This document shows, in pieces, positions 13,264 to 26,569 of a stretch of 64,000 nt of DNA. Made by a program: the position numbers and the translations under genes. The notes beneath the pieces were generated by a model. It worked only from the letters and a program-made list of their open reading frames with translations. It ran no database searches and was not told the origin of the DNA. The number at the start of each line of letters is the position of its first letter. The first letter of the stretch is position 1. Origin of the DNA: Straminergon stramineum (Eukaryota; Streptophyta; Bryopsida; Hypnales; Calliergonaceae); contig OY987264.1 of assembly GCA_963920665.1 (NCBI GenBank), positions 28,438,906 through 28,502,905 of the forward strand, given 5' to 3'.

Positions 13264-15511
13264 CCTTTGTATGTTATAGATTTTGAAGACTTTGTTTTGG
13301 AAGTATTCTATAATTCAAAGGTTATTGATAGGTCTAGCCTCAAAAAATAGCTTTTTCAATTCAAAAAATAACCTTTCAATAAAGACTTGAATGAAAATTT
13401 AATATAAAAATCTTCAAAAATTACTTTTATTAGAACTTAATATTTTGAACCAAAGAAAAAATTTCTTGTGAAAATTACAAATATTCAATTTACAATTGAT
13501 TTTCAAATGAATTTTTAATTTTTGACTTCAAATTTTATTGAAAAATATGGTTTGTGTTTTAGTTTGATTTAACTATATAAATATGATGTATGCATAGATC
13601 ATATTTTAAAACTATTGTTCGAAAGTTATCATTAAATTATCATTCTAAGTTGCATTTTATAATACACTTTGGAAATTTTGGACTATCATTTGGTCTTTGA
13701 GGATTTGAGGGCAATATGGAGTATAATTATTATCAAACATTTGAAAATTCACATTTTATTTTTACATTGTCCAAAAAATGTATGAAGAGAATTTCAAATC
13801 TCCTTTTCACTCCCAAGTAGATCAAGCCATTTCTTGAGAACTGCAATAAGTATTTGACAATCATGTGCCAATCCACTTGTTCAAGTGCAATATTATAGTT
13901 GTACAAGGGCAATTTCATTGAAAAAAAATTCTAAAAATAGATGCTAATTTTTGGGAAGATTTTTTTTCAAATTATCTTTTTATATTGAAGAGGAAGAAAT
14001 CCTATGAAATGTCTCTTCTTTTGTCATTTTTTGAACCTTGTTTTGAGAAGAAAAAAAAATTAAATATATTTGATAAGATGTACCTACCATGTCCTCCTCT
14101 AAGAACAAAATTCTATACTTTGCCTTGATTGGAAAAGAATTTATAAGTTTCTAAAGTTGAAATTGCCTTTGTTGGATTATACAATGCTCATATTTCTATG
14201 TGAATAGGGTAAATTACATTTTAGAAGTAGCTTTGCCTTTGTTGTCAAACAACCCAAAGAGTAAAGTCCAATGTTAACTCCTGTTGGACTAAGGAGACTA
14301 CTTCAGTTTTTTAGAACTTGGGCAAAGTTCTATTGACTTCATAATTGGCATGAATCTCTTAGGATGAATGCTAATCATCCAATTTACTTATGAAACTTTG
14401 ATTCATGTTCCAATAAACATTGTAGAAGTTATAAGATTTTTGGATTTCAATGTCAAACCATATAGCTAAATATTATTAATTAATGTGATTCGATTATTTA
14501 GATTGATACCTACATACAAACATTTGAACCATTCAATTCCAATTAATGAGATGAAAATTACGAGGTGTTTTATTTCTAGATATTGAAGGTTGGTATACAT
14601 ATAAAGGTTTTTTTGAGATCTATTTTGAAAATTTCTAGAAACAAAACAAAAACTTATGATATTTGTTATTTACTAGAACCCTCTTACTATTGGGATTTTC
14701 ATTCCTCAATTTTTTTGTCAAAGTTATTAATGATTTAGATTTTTCTTTCATCCTTCCATCTCCTATTTTTTTTTATAGATAAATGTAAATTTTTTTGGGG
14801 TATATATTTTTTTCATATATTCTCAACCTATTGACTAAAACGGACCTATTATGGGACATACATATTTTGTTTTGAAAATGTTGAAAGACAAAATTTCACC
14901 TTTGGGAATGGCTAAAAGAATGTACCTTTTGAAGTTTAGGCACATTGAACTTGCGATGGGAGGGGTTCAGATTGGTGCATAGAAAAGTTAGAGGAGCTTC
15001 AGACTCCTCCTTGGATATTGGTTTGAGGAAGATAGGAATTATTGGGTAGGTGACAAATGTGATACAAGGTGAAATAGCCCACTGTAGTTAGAATAGGGAG
15101 TTTGCCTTCACGCTATTGCTGAAATTTAAAAAAAATTCCCCACAGAAAGACAAGTGTGAGAAACGATAAGGGCAATTGAAATTATATTATTTCAACACAA
15201 TGTGAATTTGTCATAAATTTTTGAAGTGTGTTGCCCCAAAGAATCTCTATACTATTGTTAACCAACAAAACTATATCCATAATGCTCATCTTACTCATCT
15301 TATAATTATAGATAAATTGTAGATCAAATACAAACCTGGACACAATTGACCTTTGATTTGAGTTAAGATTTCCTATAGGACCATGGGGTAATTCCTTTAG
15401 GTCTTTGAATGCAATCACTAGACAAAGAACAAGTAATAGAGTTCACCAACTAGTTAGGGTCAAAGTATTTACTACCAATCCAAATCTCGATAGTTGGGGG
15501 TACCATAGAAT
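13264..15511. other. Gene-free spacer
   Basis: AT-rich, with only short frames in all directions. No conserved protein, tRNA or repeat partner seen. Confidence 0.4.
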
Positions 15512-18500
15512 CACAGTCCGGGAAGTTTTTTTATAAAAATCGGACCATTTCCTTGATTCTAGAAGCTGGCTCAGATTTTTCAATTTTTACTCGGAAGTCA
15601 GCCTGAGAAGTGAAAAAATTCTTGGTTGAATCTTCCATTTTCAAATTTCATTAGGCAATTTGTTGGATTTTTCCATTTCCATTTGGCTAATTTCTAGAAT
15701 GTGGAAAATGGGTCCAGTTTTGTGTTTTGGGTGGGGTTAAGTTTTTACTCCCTATTTTTTTTCTTTAAACTATCTTTTTTGTGTTTAGAAGGGGCTTCAA
15801 TTTTCACTCCCTATTTTTTTTCCAAATATCCTTGGCAGGAGTTGAACTTGGCCAAGCCCCTACCATTTTAGGGCCAAGGATGTAGCCTTCGGAAAATACA
15901 AGGATCCAAAATAGGGTCCAAGCATTTTCCGGAGGCTGGTTAGTATTGCAAATCAAAAAATCTCAGTATATACCATGACTACCATCATTTTCAAGTGCCC
16001 CAGATGAGCAAGATGCATTACTCACACTGGGGCTACTTGAAGCATTCAAATACAAAGAAGGGTTAGCATATAAAAAACGATACTATCATTCTTCCAAAGA
16101 AGGATAGCATCACAAATAATGTCATCTATCTCCTCATCTGGGCCTTCAAGTGCAATTCGAAGCATTGCTTCTAGATTTTTACTGCCCAACTTATTCCAAA
16201 CTCATGTTTTAATTAAATTTTGTACATTGAAAGCACGCTCACATATTGCTGTTGAAACACATTGCACATAAGCCAACTTTGCAAGAACAAGGAGGTTAGG
16301 GTAGTGGGCTTGCAAGGAATGATTCCACGTTATCATACCCCACAAGTCCCTGAAATTTTTATCCCCCCATTCACTGGTGCATTGTAGTTTAAAGGCAAAA
16401 AATTCTTGCTTACACGTTGTAATGTCAACAAGGGTAGGGAGAGAGAAGCCTCCATGCGAGTGATCTACCCCATAATGTGCCAACAAAATCTCCAATTCTG
16501 CAGGCCCACCTACCTTGAAGGCATGTTAGTAGGGTTCAACACTTTAAAACAAGAAATTATATCGTTATCATGGAACCGTGCATCTAATCCTGCACAAACC
16601 GCCTTTGAAAAAGATCTCTGAAAAGCCAACGCCTCTTCCAAGTCTATACCCAACCTACACCTCTGCATTTCAAAACCATGGAACATCTTTCCCTTACCTC
16701 AGATTGCAACCTCCTCTAGTGACCCCCGTGAGGACCATACTCTGGCAAGATATGAAAACCAGTGTCCTCATTGAATGTTGCTGTGTTCAAGTCATGGGAT
16801 TCAACAATAAACATCATTCGAATTTGAGCAACCTCACTACGAACTATGCTGCCAATGGTAGTGACATCAACAAACTTGATTTGGAAAACTTTAGACAACA
16901 TGGCCAAGGAATGGAGAATGTCTGCTAGAAAATACAAAATGTAAATATACTTGAACTGACTCAATTTTTCTAACACCGACTTTGTTTGACTTGAGTCCCG
17001 GTCATCCAAATCTCGGAAGAAGTAGAGCAAAGATTCTAGGGAATCACACAGCGAAGTAATTGCCTGCCATCTACTTAGCCAATGAATCTTGTGATATCGC
17101 TTCATGGTTTTTTTGGCATCAACCAATTCTTCTTGCAAAGACTTCAATGCATGCTTGTGCTTGTTGGACTTGTTGAAGAAAGAGGAAATTGAATTCAACA
17201 ACGAATCTACTTCATTGGAAAGAAACTTGCAATTCAGTGCTTTGGCAGCATCTAGGGCTGCTAAATTTGTGCGATGTGCTATACAATGGCAAGAGAGGAG
17301 GAACGGGTTTACTTGGGTTCTGAGTCTCGTTGCAACACCGCCCTGGTAGCCAACCATGGTGCTTGCTCCATCGCTACCAAATGCTACAAACTTGTAGAGA
17401 TCCAACCCCAAACTTTGTAGATGAGAAATGAGAGTGTCGTAAATGACAATAGCATCTTTCTTGCCGCCCTGTATCTGCAACAAACCTAAAAAGAGAGTTA
17501 CGGGCACCCCCTCCTCTACAATTGTGGCAAAAACTACAAGATGGCCAGTGACACTAATGTCAGTTGACTCGTGAATCATAATGCTATAAAATGGAGAGTT
17601 GCGGACTTTGCAAATTATTTGCTTTTGAAGTACTACTAAAATGCACTAAACAAAGTTAGTACATGCTTTTTCGTTTTGATACATACTACTTGTAATTGGA
17701 GCTTTGACAGTTTTTAGTAATTTACACAATGCAAGAAACTTAGAATAAGGGAGGGATTGCTTCCCTGTGAAGTATGCCGCTTGGAAAAGAGTCTGTAGTA
17801 CTTCATCACAAGCACGTTGGCTGTTGAGAATAGCCTTCTCCATTGTTTTCACTCCACTGTTGGATGCCCAAGCAAGCCACCTATGCTCATTCAATCGAGC
17901 ATGATCGAGGAAAGCACTAACTTTGAAATTCTTAGACCCTTCTTTTGCATAAACTAAGCGGCCCCCCTTTTCCAGATAGATTTTGCAAAATAGTTTGCCT
18001 AATTCAGCAGAGAATTGTAACCATTCAAATTGTGTGGACCACTATTTTTTCCACAAACCTTGTGCAATTTTTGCAGGGGAAGGGTGTGTGTGTGTGATTT
18101 GTACCTCATTGTGGACTCTTTGTCGACTTGGTGCTCTTACATGTAGAGGATGGCAACTCCGCCTGATCAGTTTCACGAGACCTCACAAAGTAGTGATCAA
18201 GGATTGATTTTTGTCTTTTCGCCATGTTTTAAACCTGCTACAATTAGCAACCAAGGCATTAGAATTGAAGCAAGCAACAATACCTAATGAAGTCTAAACC
18301 AGTGAACATGGAAAAATCATAATCCATAGTAAGGAAAAAAAAATGGGGAACGTAATTTATGAAACTGATGGTTTCATAACACCCTAAATCGCAATGAAAA
18401 ACAAAATGAAGAAATGAAACTCAAAAACAAGAAAACAAATTGGGTGCTGGATTGAATGACACGAACCTAATTTGTGGATGAGTAGATGAGAAGAATGTCT

Positions 18501-19685
18501 CGTGAATTGGTATAGGCTTTTCGGGAAGAAGGTAGTCCAAATCTCACAACTACATGTCAAAATACAATTGCCACCACAAGTCGAGACTCCCGAAGAAGGA
18601 CTATTTGACGTCAATCGTGCACAAAAATCCCAATGGACATTACTTAGGTGATTTGGGACACAGTACACAATGCAGCAATCGCGCTTCAAAACCCCAACAC
18701 AAATCAATCACAATACGAAATGTAGCAGTAGCAAGTGCACAATGCACAAAAACATTTATGAGTTCCGATAATCTGATCCACCCCACCCTTGCACGATGCA
18801 CATAGGCAAAACTTGCAGCCACTTCCTTGCATAGTCACACTCTTACAGGGGACAACAAAAGAAGATGAAGAGAGATTGGTACCAGTATGTGACAAAAATC
18901 AAGTGATTATGTGAAGAAAAACAAGTGACTGCATGAGAAATCACGTGCAACAACAACTGATCAGTGATTGAGTGTGGGATAGGTGACTAGGTGAGCGCTG
19001 ATTGCTGAATGGTGACTCCTAAAGAAAGCACAAGCAAGTGGTGCGACAGCAGCTAGCGAGGTGACTGAGGTAAGATACTAAACCCAAAACCCTCAAATTA
19101 GATGCATCAACAGCTCACAAGAGTCAGAGCTGAGCAAGAGATGGCATTCATCAACGGTGGTTATGATGGCAGAGTAGCTAGACCACCAATGCAAAACTGC
19201 ACAGCATAATTAACCCAACGGTAAATGACTTGAATACTTGAATTTAGTGATTCCAAATTTCCAATTTCCAAAAAGCCCCCAAAATCCCAAATTATGAAAG
19301 CCAATAAGGCAATAACTGTGGATGCTTTACTGCGACAGATAATTGATAATTTGGCATTATAATTTTTGAGACTTATAGTAGTATATTATACTAGTATAGT
19401 ACTGTAGTACTACAAAAAATTTCTATGTACATGTTAAAAACATTTCCTAGAAAGTATGTGTCCAATTGGTTGTCCACCGGAGAAAAGGTAATGGAATCGG
19501 TAATTTTCCTACATATTCCAAGGGTAGACGGCCAAACTGCCGAAATTTAATTTTCCTACCCAGTCCATTTCTGAAAATCTCCTTTTTCCTTTCAGAACCT
19601 CATCCTAAACATTTCTATGTCATTCGGAAATCTTCAAAAAAATTTGGCTAGGTTGTAACTAAATGCTAGTACTCCCCGTTCATTG
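15512..19685 (-). mobile_element. Full-length decayed hAT transposon (hAT-1, 4.2 kb)
   Basis: The left terminus CACAGTCCGGGAAG and the inverse right terminus CAATGAACGGGGAG form short diverged inverted repeats. The flanks are CATAGAAT (15504-15511) and CATAGAAA (19686-19693), a 7-of-8 target duplication of hAT length. About 500 bp at the left and 270 bp at the right match hAT-2 at 33574-35067. Transposase remains lie on the minus strand in the middle. The region 18.2-19.4 kb upstream of the transposase shows no further coding I can assign. Confidence 0.85.
16202..18060 (-). pseudogene. hAT transposase pseudogene (ZNF862/DUF4371-like, TTF zinc finger type)
   Basis: hAT transposases cut and paste hAT DNA using a DDE-type RNase H fold. 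Reading leftward, a TTF-type zinc-finger remnant (AKEGSKNFKVSAFLDH, about 17.9 kb) leads into MYQNEKACTNFV. A single in-frame TAG at 17646-17648 follows, after which the same frame continues into the core. The core at 17579-16716 carries HESTDIS (first catalytic Asp) and FGSDGASTMVG (second Asp), then CIAHRTNLA. The C-terminal dimerisation region YVQCVSTAICERAFNVQNLIKT at about 16.2-16.3 kb lies in a different frame. At least one nonsense codon and several frameshifts (near 16.7-16.5 kb and in the zinc finger) make it inactive. The family is clear; the exact subfamily is inferred. Confidence 0.86.
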
Positions 19686-19693
19686 CATAGAAA

Positions 19694-20422
19694 TACTAGA
19701 TCATTAGATTGAGCAAGGAGAGCTAGGCAAATTCTCAAAATATCTCACTTATCAAACTTAGAATCCTTTCTTTAAATGTCAAAGGTCTAAACAACCCTTT
19801 AGTCCCGGTGAACCTGTTTAACTATATCCTTTGACATCTAATATAACAACTTTTCCTCACAAAACATAAACTTCACCATAAAGTCGCTGCAAATTCAAAA
19901 CAACGATGATGAAGTAGAGCATTAAGGGTTGTCTAGGTCAAGTCACAATATCAAGTTGTCATAATGCATGACATGATCCAAACCCAAAGTTTGTCATGAT
20001 GAAATATTCTAACTATTTGGTTGAAATATTATAGAACTACCTATAAAGGATGACTTAAATGTTAAAAAAATAGTGATAAATTTGATTTTCCATCTATGAT
20101 TTTCATAAAATAGTAAAAAATGAGTCTGAAAATGTTTAAAATTTAGAATTAAGGTTGTCAGGATTTTGACAATATCTTCTTGTGTTATGACAGATGTGAT
20201 GTGACACATTGTGATGTAAAGACTCAAAGTTTCATTAGGACAGACAATTATGAGCATTTACAACCAATATTGAAGCCCAACTTGGATATGCAACTGATGG
20301 TTTGTAAACCAGTAAAAGTGGAATAACATTGTTGATTGCTCTCAAAAGGCAAAACTCATCACAAGATTTGCATTAGTTATTGGTAGTCAAGCCTAGTGGT
20401 TTATTCTCGGAATACTACAAGG
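19694..20422. other. Gene-free spacer
   Basis: Nothing recognised apart from short AT-rich frames. Confidence 0.4.
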
Positions 20423-21142
20423 GGTGATTGCACGAAACACTTGTACTATTTTGTATCACGTTGCATATTGATTTGATTTTTGGCCATAAGTTTTTTGTTT
20501 TGACTCTAAATGACTCAAGATTTATAGGGAAGGTACTCATAACTATTACATACCTTGCCTATTTTTTTGTAAATTTCAAAAATAATTCACTACCCAAAAA
20601 TAGAGCCTGATTCAATGTCACACTTACTAGTTTGGAGGTTTTTAGTACTATTTAGTACCTAAATAAACGAATTTTGAGCTAAAATTTGGAGGAGATGGTC
20701 TTCTAGGAGACTTATAGCTAATGGACAAATCAATTTTAAAAATAATTAATTATATGTGGTGTGGAAGTCTGCAAAGTGAGCTTCTTTTTGCTTGCATTTT
20801 GTAACATATAAAATATTATTTTGGTGGTTTTTTTGGTGAATGACCATCTCCATAGGGTTGTTGCAAATGGAAATTTTTATTTTGTGTATTTACTTATTTT
20901 TACTATTTTTCCTTAATTAAAACATCAAAGGATGTATTTTCTTAAGACTTAGCACTTTTCGAGTTCTCCTACTTAGAGGATTTTTCTATGCAATTCCTTC
21001 CACGGGTACATTCATCTTAAAGGTATATACATTAGTCATTTTTTTTTAATTTAAAAAAAATTCATTTTCTAATTTTTAAAGTACTCCCCAAAAAATCAGC
21101 AAAACGCAACAAATAGGATAGGTGTTTCATGCAATCACCTTG
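20423..21142. mobile_element. Inverted-repeat element with GGTGATTGCA ends (about 720 bp)
   Basis: The left end GGTGATTGCACGAAACACTT is mirrored by GTGTTTCATGCAATCACC at the right. No convincing target duplication. The left end is also similar to 23850-23900, so this is a small repeated family. No coding sequence. Confidence 0.5.
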
Positions 21143-21440
21143 AGGCAAGGGTTTTTTTTTCATTTTTTGTGAAGTGCTAAAGTGGCGATATTAGATGTTA
21201 TAGTGGTGCTCCAAATTTCAGCATTCATCCACATATTGGATAGAAAAGATCACATTAGCACATATGACATATCCATAATTTTGCTTTCATCCACAATCTT
21301 GCGATTTCATCCAAGTTTTTTTTAAATTTGAAGTTTTTCGGTGATTTCATCCAAAGATTTTACTATTTATTTTCTATGAGCTTGGTGCGGAGCCTATTAT
21401 TTTGGTACAAATTGACAACAAATCGCCAGAAAGAAAACCC
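21143..21440 (+). repeat. Interspersed repeat R, copy 2
   Basis: Same 300-bp unit as 1570-1870, including GTGGTGCTCCAAATTTCAGC and CATCCACATATTGGATAG. Immediately downstream are LINE endonuclease remains. Confidence 0.6.
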
Positions 21441-21444
21441 ACTG

Positions 21445-23330
21445 CTCCAAGGGGAGACTTGGGATTTATTAATGTGTATGCTCTTAACAACTCATATCAC
21501 AAAAAAGTCTTATAAGAGACCTTGGTAAGGGAATTGCCCAAAAATGTTGTTGGACATTATTAGGAGATTTTTACATGGTAGAACAAAGAACGAACAAATT
21601 GAATTTACGTAGAAAATTGTATCTATCCAAGAATTACTCTAATTCAATGCTTTGAAAGAAACATTGAATGTTGAAGACTCTTTGCTTACAAATCCATTGT
21701 TGACCTTTTCATGGAATAACTCAAAGAGCAATGATGTTAGGATCTTTGTGTGGTGAAGATTGATAAATGTGGATGATGCTATTAATTAAAAAAAATCTTA
21801 GAGTATTGTATCCATGGTGATCATTCTAGATTTAATCACTACTTGGTCTCATTAGTGTTGGAGTTGGACGAATTAGAGGTATGTCTAAGCTTTTGGAAAA
21901 GGTCATCATGCTATCTAGACAATATAAACATTGATATCCCAAGAATATAAACCTCTCGGCCAACACTAGACTTCTACATTCTTCATGCAAATGAGGCAAG
22001 GTACTTCTTCCTATAGATTATGCCATTGTAAACAACAAGCTATTAATGGTAGAGCAATAGAAACAAGACTCAACTATGATTTGGACACAATTACAACTAT
22101 CTTGTAGGACTACTCCTAATTAGCTTACAACAAATAAGTACCTTATGTATTCTCCTATCTAAATTTGAAAAGCAAAATAAGGAGAACCAATAGTATGTTC
22201 AAGAGCCAAGTGGAAATTGTTAGGAGACAAAGTTACAACAAAGTTTTTCCAAGGCATGATAAAAAGAGTCTTGATGCTCATTCACAAGTGAGGTGAACAT
22301 GACATTTTGTCTAATTGATGACCAATTTTTCTTCTTAATGTAGCATACAAGATACTTGCTAAAACCATGTAGATTTGACTACCAATAGATAGCATCATAT
22401 GCAAGGTGACAAGCCCATATCAATATGGTTTCCTACTCCACACTACATTCTAGATAATGTACTACTACAATATAAAAACATGGAATGGGCAACGGAATCA
22501 ATGCATGACCTTAATTTTCCAAAACTTAGCTTTACAAAGGCATACAATATGGTATCTGGAAATGCTTTTTTCAAGTTATGAATCGACTAGGAATCTCGAT
22601 AGCCTTAATCCATCTCGTACATATACTACTACATGACACCTTTGCCTTTGTTTCATATCACCCCTAGCTTCCCTATTTTTTGTAGAGTTAGAAAATGTTG
22701 TCTACTTGTTCCATACTTATTTCTTCTTGTAGGGGAAATTTTGAATATTGTAGCCAAGGTGAATCAAACTACTAGATTTATTAGGGGGATTTAACTTTTC
22801 AAAAAATGTGGGGTCAACAAGTAATCTTTTAATATACTAATGACATGAATCTATCCATCTTTAGAGAAAGAGATTAAACTTTGCAATTCTAGAAAAAATT
22901 GCCCTTGCATTATTTTGGATCATACATCAATTGGACTAAGAATATTGGATTCTAGTTCTTCTGAAATATCCAACCTACTTGGCTTTCTAACTTCCTATGT
23001 ACACAAGTAGAAGAAGGTTCGATTAAAAAATTGTTGGATGCTCCATTTAGTATCTCCCCAAATACTCAAGATATGGATTTATTTTAACACCATAAGATTA
23101 CCGAGAAATTTACCTATCAGATGTTACCAAAACTATTGCTTGCAGAGAGAGTGATTACAATAAATTTGGTCTTCCTATCTACTTTATATTTTTTTTATTT
23201 CTATATGGATCTGTATTGTTTAGATTCTTTGAAGAATTAAAGAAAGTTTATGTAACTTCTAGTGGAGTGGTACAAAACATGCTTCCCGAATGCGGGTGAA
23301 TTGAGATGATTGTTGCTTTTATAAACCACT
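21445..23330 (+). mobile_element. Dead non-LTR retrotransposon (LINE) with endonuclease and RT remains
   Basis: LINE ORF2 proteins nick DNA and reverse-transcribe their own RNA. Fragments appear in the right order on the plus strand. Endonuclease-like GDLGFINVYALNN is at about 21453, and an endonuclease C-terminal block with FNALKETLNVEDSLL and FSWNNSKSNDVRI spans about 21640-21745. RT blocks ILDNVLLQYKNMEWA and FTKAYNMVSGNAFFK lie at 22399-22581. A degraded YxDD-type region (YTNDMNLSIF) is near 22835, followed by ILDSSSSEI-type and LSTLYFF blocks. The last block, SLCNFLWSGTKHASRM, is near 23245-23290. Many stops and frame changes separate them, and the RT core is short, implying internal deletions. 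The 5' ORF1 and a poly(A) tail were not found. Confidence 0.85.
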
Positions 23331-25923
23331 AAGTTGTTTGTCAAGCAACAAGTCACTTCTAATACAAGATTGAAACTAATATTTCATTTTGAGGATGGGT
23401 ATAAACACCAATCCAAATTGTGTCTCTAACCATCAAGTCATTTTCAAAATGACAAAAATAAAAACTTGATGCCCCTCAAAATTTTGTTGGCCATCAATTT
23501 TGATTTTCTTTTTTCAACCATTTCACACTTCCAAGTAGAATTTTGGATCTTTTTTAGTCTTCTGTGCAAGGTTGATGATTCAAGGTGCATGGAATTCCAC
23601 TTTGATATTAAAGATATATCGAAGGTCAACATAGCACAATGGAAATGGGGACATTTTCTTTGTCCCTTGCTCATCACCACTCATTTAGAGCCTTTTTACA
23701 CTAGTGACCGAAGGTGGTGGCCAAAGCATTTGGGGTAATGTGATTGGAAAAGAAGTAGATGATGGTCCAAAGTCACTTTATACTAGCCCTTGTAAATGAA
23801 GAGTGACCAAAATTTAAATGGATGATAAAATGACATGGAATCTTGGGTGATTGCAAGAAACACTTGTCCTATTTTTTGTCCCCTTGCCCTTGGACATGTG
23901 GTTTTCTGGTCATAACTTTTGCATCGTGTGAGCCCTCAAGTTGGCACTTGGAACTCAGGGTTTTCTTTTTTTCGTTTTAGTCAGTATTTTAGCATAATTA
24001 TATGCAAGAATGCCTAAAAAGAGTATTTGAGTGGTATTTGGTAGAAGTCCCTACCAATACAGTGAGGGGTCATCCTAGAAGTGTAGAATATATAAAATAT
24101 TCAAATTTCATACTTCTAATGCCTAGTTGAGAGTCTGAGAGGTCGATTAAGTATTTCTGAGAGAACTAAGGGTTTGAGTGTTAGCTAGTCCTAGTAGTTG
24201 TCCATGTTAAACTAAGTCTTACAATTGCATGTGACAAGTTGGCTAAGTCTATTTAGGTCTAGAGAGTCTAGTATAGGTCACCATCCAATTCATAAAGAAT
24301 TTGGATTGGTAAGTTCTTATTTGCAGATAACTTATAGAAGAATTATCCAATCTGCAAATAAAGTGATGGGAAAACGACCGGAGTATGAAGAAAGGTGCTT
24401 TTACTCTAAAAGCATGCCAGGAGCCAACATTGGAGCCGGTTGTTCCAAGATTCCCCGATACAAGAATAATTTCCCCCTCGGACGAAAATTAAAAGGGAAT
24501 TGCTAATTTTAGCTTCCCTATGAATAGTGCAAAGCAAAATGTAATGTTGCACTTTGGTTTTGGGAGTTTCCTAGAAGCTACCCAAAAAGTTTCGGAATTT
24601 CCTGAAACTATTACAATGACTCCATGGGAAGTCAACTGCCTTTAAACATGGTCGTAAATTCCTAGGAATTACCCATGTTGCGGTAAAATCCCACTAAAAA
24701 TTAGGATAGTGTGTTGTGTGCTAATAAAGCGTTCTACAAAGTTTGAAGACATTCTGACATTCCTAGGTACCAGAATCAGCAACGACAATGGACTTTTGAA
24801 GAATTTACGACTTTACAGTGGGTTGACCAGCATACCAGGAGATGGCAGTGTCCAAATGACATGAATGAGGGGTCTTTTCTTACTCCCACAAACCTTCTAT
24901 GTAACCCTAGCTAGATAGTTTCTTCAAAAGAAACAAATTCCAAAAGTTAGAGTTTTCACCTTTCTTTGGAGTTACCGTAAGTTGATTTTACACTTACGAA
25001 GGGCTAGGAAGAAGGAGAGAGGGGGTCCTTTAGGCTAATTTGGGTCTTCTAAACACAATGGCGCAATCGTTTTTCAATTTGGAGTTGTCCCCTAGAAGAT
25101 AGGAGGGGTCCAGCAGTAGGTTTGACTTTTTTAGAGTAATTAGCGGTAATTCAAAGTTAATTTCGCAAATATCTTTTGGAAAATTGAAGATTGGATTTGG
25201 GTAAGACCTCTTTTCTTGCGTAACAATACATCTTTTGTTTAAAGAAAGACAATTTAGAAATACTTTGGGTTAATTAGCAAAATATCTACGTTAATTAGGG
25301 TTATTTCCAAAATATCTTTGGGAAAAGATCTTGAATTTGATTTAGCCAAGATTTATTAGCTAAATGGAGAGGGTTCTAGAGAATTCTTCCATTAAACAAA
25401 GATTATTTTGAAATTACGATAGGGTAGTTTAGGAAATATCTTAGGATCAAAAGTAAATGTTTTTCTACCGACAACTTACCGGGGAGGGGCCTGGGACAAG
25501 TATAAAAGGCCCTTCCCTCGAGGTTGTCGGTACCCTCATTCTTATATCTAACCTTTGCTTTTGTGCTACCGGCGTGGTCGGAGCACTTATCCAGGTGGAG
25601 ATTTGACCTAAGTTTCATTCTAATTCTTGATTTGCATACTTTGAAGGACGAGAAGGTCCCTTCAAAGTGATTTCTATTTGATTTCTTTAAGTTCTTGGGG
25701 CTAAGCCTCCATTTTCTTTGAATTGTGAGAGTTTTGTAAGGGATAGACCTCCAAACTCTAATTTCGTTTAAGATTGCTTGAATACTAACAAATTGTGCTC
25801 ATTACAACAGAATTTGGTATTACTATACTTAAGGCGGTGAAGCTTGACTATGCCAAAAGTTTATTAAACCAACCCCTGCCCAAAATTCGTTGTATAACGA
25901 AGATTGGGACTTTAATTGCTAAA

Positions 25924-26047
25924 GTTCGGTTTAAACGCTGTCATGCGTACCTCCTTTAGTGATTAAACTTCGATACCTTGAAATTTTAAAAGAATTAATC
26001 TTTAATGTTCGGTTTAAACACTGTCATGTGTACCTCCTTTAAAGATT
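25924..26047 (+). repeat. Two-copy tandem repeat, 83-bp period
   Basis: GTTCGGTTTAAACGCTGTCA followed by TGCGTACCTCCTTTA at 25924 recurs at 26007 as GTTCGGTTTAAACACTGTCA followed by TGTGTACCTCCTTTA. A third, weaker echo (GACACTGTGTATACCT) is near 26078. No ORF. Confidence 0.6.
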
Positions 26048-26569
26048 GACTTTCAAAATACGAAAATTTGATCTTTGACACTGTGTATACCTGGGGTTGC
26101 CCCCGCACGGCGAAGCTTTGACTTCGAAAAATTTGAAATTAAAACTTGGGAAAATTTCCTTAATTGCATGCTTGGAAAAATGCTCTACAGGTGTACTAAT
26201 TAGGAACGTTTGATTTAGTGAGAAAGATTAGAGAAAAGTAGTCAAAATTGCTTAGTTTGAAATCTTGATAAAATCCTTAGTAGTAGTTAGAGAAAAACCA
26301 AAATTTAGATTAGTTTCCCTTTAGTTAGAGTCATTAAAATTATCTTAGAAAGAGAGTTTAATTAGCTTAGAATACTTAGTTGTTTAGTTTTAACCTTTTC
26401 CCCCAAATCCCCAAAAATTAGAATGTTAGTTTAGAATTTAAGAAGTTTCCAAAATCCCCCCAAAATTGATTAGTTTTAGAGTTAAGTCTGAAAATTAGAT
26501 TAGTCAAAAACCCATTAATTTAGTATCATCCATAAAAGTTTCCAAAAACCAGTATACCAAAGCTGATAT

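Noticed and set aside
16406..16928. Plus-strand frames opposite the hAT transposase
   Set aside because: Shadows of the minus-strand transposase pseudogene.
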